NCBI GenBank assembly: GCA_003449615.1
Contig: DMHA01000160.1
Coordinates: 1 to 8,566, forward strand
Source: Flavobacterium sp.
GTDB lineage: Bacteria > Bacteroidota > Bacteroidia > Flavobacteriales > Flavobacteriaceae
Length of the DNA: 8,566 bases
Reading direction: 5' to 3'
Each line of letters starts with the position of its first letter. Position 1 is the first letter of the stretch. The notes beneath the pieces are model-generated. The model had not been told where the DNA came from. It saw nothing but the letters and a program-made list of their open reading frames with translations, and searched no databases. The position numbers were made by a program, and so were the translations under genes. Of this stretch, positions 4,811 to 8,566 are shown piece after piece.

Positions 4811-6895
4811 TTAGTTTTTGATGAATTGCAATGTTTTGGAATGGTCTTCTTTAGTTACAGTGATAAAATAAATGCCATTGCTCAGAGTGGAAATGTTTAT
4901 TTTTAAATCAGCTTCACTTGAAACTTCTATTTGGTTAAGTGTCTGTCCTAAACTATTGGTTAGTGTCATACTTTTAGGCAAACCATATTCATTTGGAAAG
5001 TTTAGATGAATGATTCCTTTTGTAGGGTTTGGGTATAAATAAATTTCTTCGGATAATCCAAATTCTTTATTTCCAAGTGTGTAAGTAGTAAATTGGCGAC
5101 TTTCAATTGTGCCATAATTGGCTCCAGTGGCAATGGTAGTTAATCCATCGGTAGATTTTATATTATAATAACCATTTCCTCCTCCACAACAAATTCCGTC
5201 ACCTTGAGAGTCATATATTGTATAAGTATAACATTGATTATTAGTTAATGTCCAGTTTTGAGTTAATAGTGTTGGCAAAGGTAAAACTTCACTATGCTTG
5301 CCAGGATATGGGCCACCACTATATATAACTGTTCCGGAACTATCTTTTAAATCCCAAGTAATTTCATCTCCCCAAAAGTCTTGCTGCAAATTGAAAACAA
5401 AGTTAGTAAAAGTGTAATTTAAAGGCGAGAATGATTCTGAGTCGCTGTTATTACTAATTCTTCCGTCTATAGTTCCATTTGTAGTTACTATACTAGTGCT
5501 CAAAATACCATAAGAAGCAGTATTGGTTAATGTAATAATTGTAGTTTCATTTGGGGCTAAAGAACCAGTCCAGTTATGGATTTGATTAGCCCCTCCATTC
5601 ATACTATAATTTATTGTTGAAGAGGTTAGATTGGCGGTTCCTCTATTAGCTAATGTTATTTTCTTGTTTGTTGGAGCTGGTAATGATGCACAGTCTGAGA
5701 CATTGACTAAATTATAATCGGTTTCAATTTTTACTTCGGCATCATTAACAAATAGAGGAATAGCAGTTCCTTTTGTAGAAGTTTTGAGAGTAACTCTTCT
5801 TGGAGAATTAGTCATCACGGTATTAATTCTGCCTTTTTGATTTAAAGTAAAAATGTTCATGCAAGTATCGTTGGTATAATCCATGTAGTTTTCGGGCATA
5901 TCATTACTTGGAGAAGAGGGACAAGTGTCAAAAGTTCCGCAGGAATAGTGTTCCCATCCTGCTTGTGGAGTATCTGCACAATAATCTGTTGCAGTACAAT
6001 CTGGATTGTTTGTGTCTTCGTCACCAGTTCCATCGCCCCAAATATGTCTTAGTCCTAAAAAATGTCCTATTTCGTGTGTCATCGTTCTTCCTTTGTTGTA
6101 AGGGGCTGCCAATAAAAATGAAGCACCAAAATCATTACTTCCAAACACATCATAACTAGAAACCACGCCATCAGTATTTGCAGTTCCACCCGATGAATTA
6201 AGGCCACCTAAGCCTGAAGCATCAGGGAATTGGGCATATCCTAAAAGAGAGTTGTCTGTAAAATCAATACTCCACATGTTCATGTATAATGTGGGATCCC
6301 AAATTGTGGCAGGTTTTACAATAGATTCTATAGATAAATCATCCCAGGAAGGTTGCCCCATATTCACCCTTTCAATTCCATTGGTGGGGTTTCCATTTGG
6401 ATCAACTTTGGCTAAAACAAATTCTATTTCGGTATCAGCTCCAACTGGGTTTGAATTGAATCCAGGTGTACTTAACATTTTTCTAAAATCTTGATTTAAA
6501 ACTGTAATCTGTGATATTACTTGGGCATCAGTAATGTTTGGAGCAACTCCAATGGCTTCCCCATTGTAAATAATGTGAACCACAACTGGAATTTTAATTA
6601 TTGTTTCGGCAGTTTTTAGATTACTTTGAGAGGCTTTGTTTTTCGCTATCAGTGGATTTAACCAATTTTCAAATTGATCCTCTTTCAATCTTTTTGGATC
6701 TTTTTCTTGAAGAAAATGTTCATATTCAATAGATGAACAACGAATGTAACCGTTATTTGGATTAATGTTTCCTGAATTCATGGGTTTACCAAACAGAGTT
6801 CTAGTGTCCTGTTTTTGGCTAAATCCTATATTTAGTAGAAACAAACAAAGAAAAACTAAGATTCTTTGAATAGAAATTGGGGTATTTTTTTTCAT
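4811..6895 (-). CDS. Secreted M43 (pappalysin/cytophagalysin) metalloprotease with T9SS sorting domain
   Basis: Predicted zinc endopeptidase exported by Sec and then by the type IX system. Residues 1-26 are a signal peptide (hydrophobic core about 11-24). A pro-region follows; R52-C53 resembles the cysteine switch that keeps ulilysin-like enzymes latent (inference). The catalytic domain (about 100-365) has the metzincin zinc site HEIGHFLGLRH at 274-284 and Met-turn NYMDY at 336-340 (M338). Between them are CADTP and a CGTFDTC block, with TCMN just after; this cysteine pattern closely matches ulilysin (M43B), which needs calcium. Next are a beta-rich CARDB-like region (about 390-490), a domain ending in YDSQGDGICCGGGNGYY (561-577), and a C-terminal type A sorting domain starting at LYPNPTKG (620-627), which should be removed on surface delivery or release. 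At 694 residues it is complete. The substrate is unknown. It is flanked by housekeeping genes and followed by a strong terminator; its own promoter is unclear. Confidence 0.93.
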   Translation of the reverse strand: MKKNTPISIQRILVFLCLFLLNIGFSQKQDTRTLFGKPMNSGNINPNNGYIRCSSIEYEHFLQEKDPKRLKEDQFENWLNPLIAKNKASQSNLKTAETIIKIPVVVHIIYNGEAIGVAPNITDAQVISQITVLNQDFRKMLSTPGFNSNPVGADTEIEFVLAKVDPNGNPTNGIERVNMGQPSWDDLSIESIVKPATIWDPTLYMNMWSIDFTDNSLLGYAQFPDASGLGGLNSSGGTANTDGVVSSYDVFGSNDFGASFLLAAPYNKGRTMTHEIGHFLGLRHIWGDGTGDEDTNNPDCTATDYCADTPQAGWEHYSCGTFDTCPSSPSNDMPENYMDYTNDTCMNIFTLNQKGRINTVMTNSPRRVTLKTSTKGTAIPLFVNDAEVKIETDYNLVNVSDCASLPAPTNKKITLANRGTANLTSSTINYSMNGGANQIHNWTGSLAPNETTIITLTNTASYGILSTSIVTTNGTIDGRISNNSDSESFSPLNYTFTNFVFNLQQDFWGDEITWDLKDSSGTVIYSGGPYPGKHSEVLPLPTLLTQNWTLTNNQCYTYTIYDSQGDGICCGGGNGYYNIKSTDGLTTIATGANYGTIESRQFTTYTLGNKEFGLSEEIYLYPNPTKGIIHLNFPNEYGLPKSMTLTNSLGQTLNQIEVSSEADLKINISTLSNGIYFITVTKEDHSKTLQFIKN

Positions 6896-7056
6896 GTTTT
6901 AAAAAATTTATCGAAGTTATGAATTATACTTTAAGTGTATTGTTATTATTGAAAAATTTATATTTCATTATAAAGTTTTATAAAATTAAGCAAATGCTAA
7001 TTTTGTTTTTATAATTTTAGTCAAAATAACATCAAAAAAAGCAAAAATCCAATTTA

Positions 7057-7731
7057 TTATTTTCCATTAAAAGCCGTCATCGTATTTTCGATTCCAGCGG
7101 TGCCGAACGACTTTATGATTTCGGTAGCCATTTCTAATCTTTCGGGAAGCGCCGTTTTTTCAGCATCGTCCCATTCGCCAAGGACATAATCTACTTGTTT
7201 TCCTTTTTTGAATTCGTCGCTAATGCCAAACCGAAACCGAGTATAATCGGTTGTGTTTAATGTAGTTTGAATGCTTTTTAGTCCGTTGTGTCCGCCATCG
7301 CTGCCTTTTTTTCGGATGCGAATGGTGCCAAAAGACAAATTCAAATCATCGGTAATAATCATTAAGTTTTCAAGTGGAATGTTTTCTTTTTCTAACCAAT
7401 AGTGTACCGCTTTTCCGCTCAAGTTCATATAGGTATTGGGTTTCAAGAGCAAAAAAGTTCTTCCTTTAAATCTATATTCGGCAAGGGCACCGAGTTTCAC
7501 AGTTTCAAAACTAATACCTTCTTTTCTGGCAATAAAATCGACTACTTTAAAACCAATATTGTGTCGAGTATTTACATATTCGGCACCAATATTGCCCAAG
7601 CCGACGATTAAAAATTTATTACTCACGTTTTTTATATTGTATTTTTGGGGTTCGAAAACCGCCGGTTTTATATAATCTGTATTGTCTTCTGTTCTTGTTT
7701 TTGAAAACAGGCTGTTGAACCATTTTAGCAT
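7057..7731 (-). CDS. pth: Peptidyl-tRNA hydrolase, with N-terminal extension
   Basis: Cytoplasmic enzyme that cleaves peptidyl-tRNAs released by stalled ribosomes, recycling tRNA. The Pth fold starts at about residue 39 with KFLIVGLGNIGAEYVNTRHNIGF. Equivalents of the E. coli active-site residues are N47 (GLGN), Y52, H57 (catalytic base), N103 (KPNTYMNLSG), D129 (ITDDLNL) and N149 (GSDGGHNGLKS), all intact. The core length is normal (about 186 residues). A 38-residue polar, basic-acidic extension (MLKWFNSLFSKTRTEDN...) precedes it; similar extensions occur in other Bacteroidota Pth proteins. No ATG, GTG or TTG near residue 39 offers a better start. rplY lies 130 bases upstream on the same strand, a common pairing, but a terminator and a putative pth promoter lie between. 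The -7 element ends only 4 nt before the ATG, suggesting an almost leaderless mRNA. Confidence 0.96.
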   Translation of the reverse strand: MLKWFNSLFSKTRTEDNTDYIKPAVFEPQKYNIKNVSNKFLIVGLGNIGAEYVNTRHNIGFKVVDFIARKEGISFETVKLGALAEYRFKGRTFLLLKPNTYMNLSGKAVHYWLEKENIPLENLMIITDDLNLSFGTIRIRKKGSDGGHNGLKSIQTTLNTTDYTRFRFGISDEFKKGKQVDYVLGEWDDAEKTALPERLEMATEIIKSFGTAGIENTMTAFNGK

Positions 7732-7735
7732 GTTG

Positions 7736-7768
7736 CAAAAGTAAACTTATTTTTTTAATTTTTTCAAA
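7736..7768 (-). promoter_or_regulatory. Putative pth promoter, very close to the start codon
   Basis: On the minus strand TACTTTTG (complement of 7736-7743) fits TAnnTTTG exactly. TTTG (complement of 7765-7768) lies 21 nt upstream as a -33 element, slightly wide but within the range reported for Bacteroidota. The ATG begins 4 nt after the -7 element, so the transcript would start at or next to the start codon. The -33 TTTG is the last part of the palindrome at 7765-7799 in minus-strand reading. Confidence 0.5.
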
Positions 7769-7799
7769 GCTTCCAGCCTTCCAAAGGCTGGAAGCTTTG
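7765..7799. repeat. Perfect 16-bp palindrome between rplY and pth
   Basis: CAAAGCTTCCAGCCTT (7765-7780) and AAGGCTGGAAGCTTTG (7784-7799) are exact reverse complements with a CCA spacer. This is the longest perfect hairpin in the window. Neither flank gives a U-run in the correct orientation for the minus-strand genes (an A-rich tail follows), so I read it as a repeat or insertion palindrome rather than a terminator. One end overlaps the putative pth -33 element. Confidence 0.8.
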
Positions 7800-7807
7800 G
7801 AATAAAA

Positions 7808-7841
7808 CAAAAAAAAGCACCAATCTTACAATTGATGCTTT
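7808..7841 (-). terminator. Rho-independent terminator after rplY
   Basis: In minus-strand RNA, AAAGCAUCAAU (7841-7831) pairs with AUUGGUGCUUU (7824-7814) as an 11-bp stem with one mismatched or G-U position and a 6-nt loop. A U-run follows (A-run at 7809-7816 on the plus strand). It begins about 20 nt after the rplY stop codon. Confidence 0.82.
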
Positions 7842-7861
7842 CTTGAACAGTTCTAGAACTA

Positions 7862-8473
7862 TTATTTTTTCTTTTTTGCTGCAGGTGCTTTTGCTGCTTT
7901 TGCTGCTTCTTGAGCTGCTTTCATTGCCGCACGAGAAATTCTTACTTGAGCAACAACAGTATTGTCTGGGTGCAATAATTTGTATTTATCTGAAATTAAT
8001 TTGGTAACATACAATTTGTTTCCCATTTCAAGTTCCGAAATGTCAGCATCAATAAAATCAGGAAGATTTTTTGGTAATGCTTTTACTTTCAATCTACGGG
8101 TGTTCAATCGTAAATCACCTCCTAAAAGTACTCCGGGAGAAACACCTACGATTTTTACTGGTACTTCCATAGTGATTTCTTTGTCGTCAAATAACTGAAA
8201 GAAGTCAATGTGTAAAATTTTGTCAGACACAGGGTGAACCTGAATGTCTTGCAAAACAGCATTATATGATTTTCCTTTACCCAAATCAATCACAACTGTG
8301 TGTGCGTTTGGAGTGTAAACCAATGTTTTGAATGCTCTTTCGTCTGCTGAAAAATGCACTGGTTGATTTCCTCCGTATAGCACGCAAGGAACCGCTCCAG
8401 CATTACGTAAGGCTTTAGTCGCAACTTTGCCCACGCTTTCTCTTTCTGATCCTTTAATTGTAATCGATTTCAT
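7862..8473 (-). CDS. rplY: 50S ribosomal protein L25 (general stress protein CTC/TL5 type)
   Basis: Large-subunit protein that binds 5S rRNA. The 203-residue product is the long two-domain form. An N-terminal L25 domain (about 1-92) includes [27 protein letters not shown] and the conserved [16 protein letters not shown] near 79-94. A C-terminal TL5-type beta domain (about 97-180) includes [16 protein letters not shown] and [12 protein letters not shown]. The protein ends in an Ala/Lys-rich tail ([23 protein letters not shown]), common in Bacteroidota L25 and probably flexible and RNA-contacting. The start at ATG 8471-8473 gives the standard MKSITIKG N-terminus. The leader is A/T-rich with no Shine-Dalgarno sequence, as is normal for the phylum. 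A clear terminator follows. In many relatives prs lies upstream, but it is not visible here. Confidence 0.97.
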   Translation of the reverse strand: MKSITIKGSERESVGKVATKALRNAGAVPCVLYGGNQPVHFSADERAFKTLVYTPNAHTVVIDLGKGKSYNAVLQDIQVHPVSDKILHIDFFQLFDDKEITMEVPVKIVGVSPGVLLGGDLRLNTRRLKVKALPKNLPDFIDADISELEMGNKLYVTKLISDKYKLLHPDNTVVAQVRISRAAMKAAQEAAKAAKAPAAKKKK

Positions 8474-8514
8474 TGTAAAAATTTATTTATTTAATTATTA
8501 AACTCTTTTTCTTT

Positions 8515-8546
8515 CTCCCCTCCTTTGGAGGGGCTGGGGGAGGCTT
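8515..8546. repeat. Flavobacterial CTCC-TTT-GGAG intergenic repeat upstream of rplY
   Basis: CCCCTCC (8517-8523), TTT, GGAGGGG (8527-8533) form a perfect 7-bp palindrome, followed by CTGGGGGAGGCTT. This GC-rich element stands out sharply from the AT-rich flanks. It has the form of a widespread short interspersed repeat of Flavobacterium genomes and shares its layout with the element inside metG at 743-773. On the minus strand it lies about 42 nt before the rplY start, so it is either in the leader or upstream of the promoter. Confidence 0.7.
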
Positions 8547-8566
8547 ACATCAAAAACTTCCCACTA

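Noticed and set aside
5908..6494. Plus-strand open frames opposite the M43 protease
   Set aside because: They overlap the conserved catalytic domain in antisense, lack a promoter or recognisable protein features, and are best explained as chance open frames.
6896..7056. Search for a promoter of the M43 protease gene
   Set aside because: A TTTG followed 18 nt later by TATAATG is present on the minus strand, but the -7 element does not fit TAnnTTTG and the AT-richness makes chance matches likely.
7619..7810. Minus-strand 63-residue frame overlapping the start of pth
   Set aside because: It runs through the 16-bp palindrome, the putative pth promoter and the pth N-terminus in another frame, with no family resemblance.
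7849..7860. Perfect 12-bp palindrome AGTTCTAGAACT just after the rplY stop
   Set aside because: It has no loop, no spacing match to known operators in this context, and is short enough to occur by chance; the real terminator lies just beyond it.
8545..8566. Possible last codons of an upstream minus-strand gene (SGKFLM then TAA)
   Set aside because: Only six codons are visible and another frame stops within them; the upstream neighbour might be prs as in relatives, but the sequence cannot show it.

Overview
The window looks like chromosomal DNA from a member of Bacteroidota, most likely a Flavobacterium-like Flavobacteriaceae. The evidence is the AT-rich composition, the absence of Shine-Dalgarno sequences ahead of start codons, several upstream sites matching the Bacteroidota promoter (TTTG or TTG, about 19-21 nt, TAnnTTTG), a secreted protease with a type IX secretion (T9SS) C-terminal sorting domain, and closely flavobacterial versions of housekeeping proteins.

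Every convincing gene lies on the minus strand, so transcription runs from high to low coordinates: rplY (ribosomal protein L25/CTC, 8473-7862), pth (peptidyl-tRNA hydrolase, 7731-7057), a secreted M43 pappalysin-type metalloprotease (6895-4811), ribF (riboflavin kinase/FAD synthetase, 4689-3760, TTG start), bioB (biotin synthase, 3599-2517), recX (RecA regulator, 2419-1952) and metG (methionyl-tRNA synthetase, from 1541 and running off the left edge after about 513 residues). Translation genes (rplY, pth, metG) and cofactor genes (ribF, bioB) are interleaved. They are not one tight operon: good intrinsic terminators follow rplY and the protease, and separate promoter-like sites precede pth, ribF, bioB and metG.

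The only gene-free stretch over 300 bases is 1542-1951. It holds the metG promoter, a perfect palindrome and a short repeated motif, and no credible gene. No tRNA, rRNA, CRISPR array, insertion sequence or phage gene was seen.

The most unusual feature is a set of short, often palindromic repeat-like elements. Three appear to lie in frame inside the coding sequence of metG, which is normally essential, and two others supply the upstream (-33) half of the putative metG and pth promoters. This resembles the in-frame palindromic elements known from Rickettsia, here in a flavobacterial setting. The window otherwise contains ordinary core genes, and no new multi-gene system is visible.
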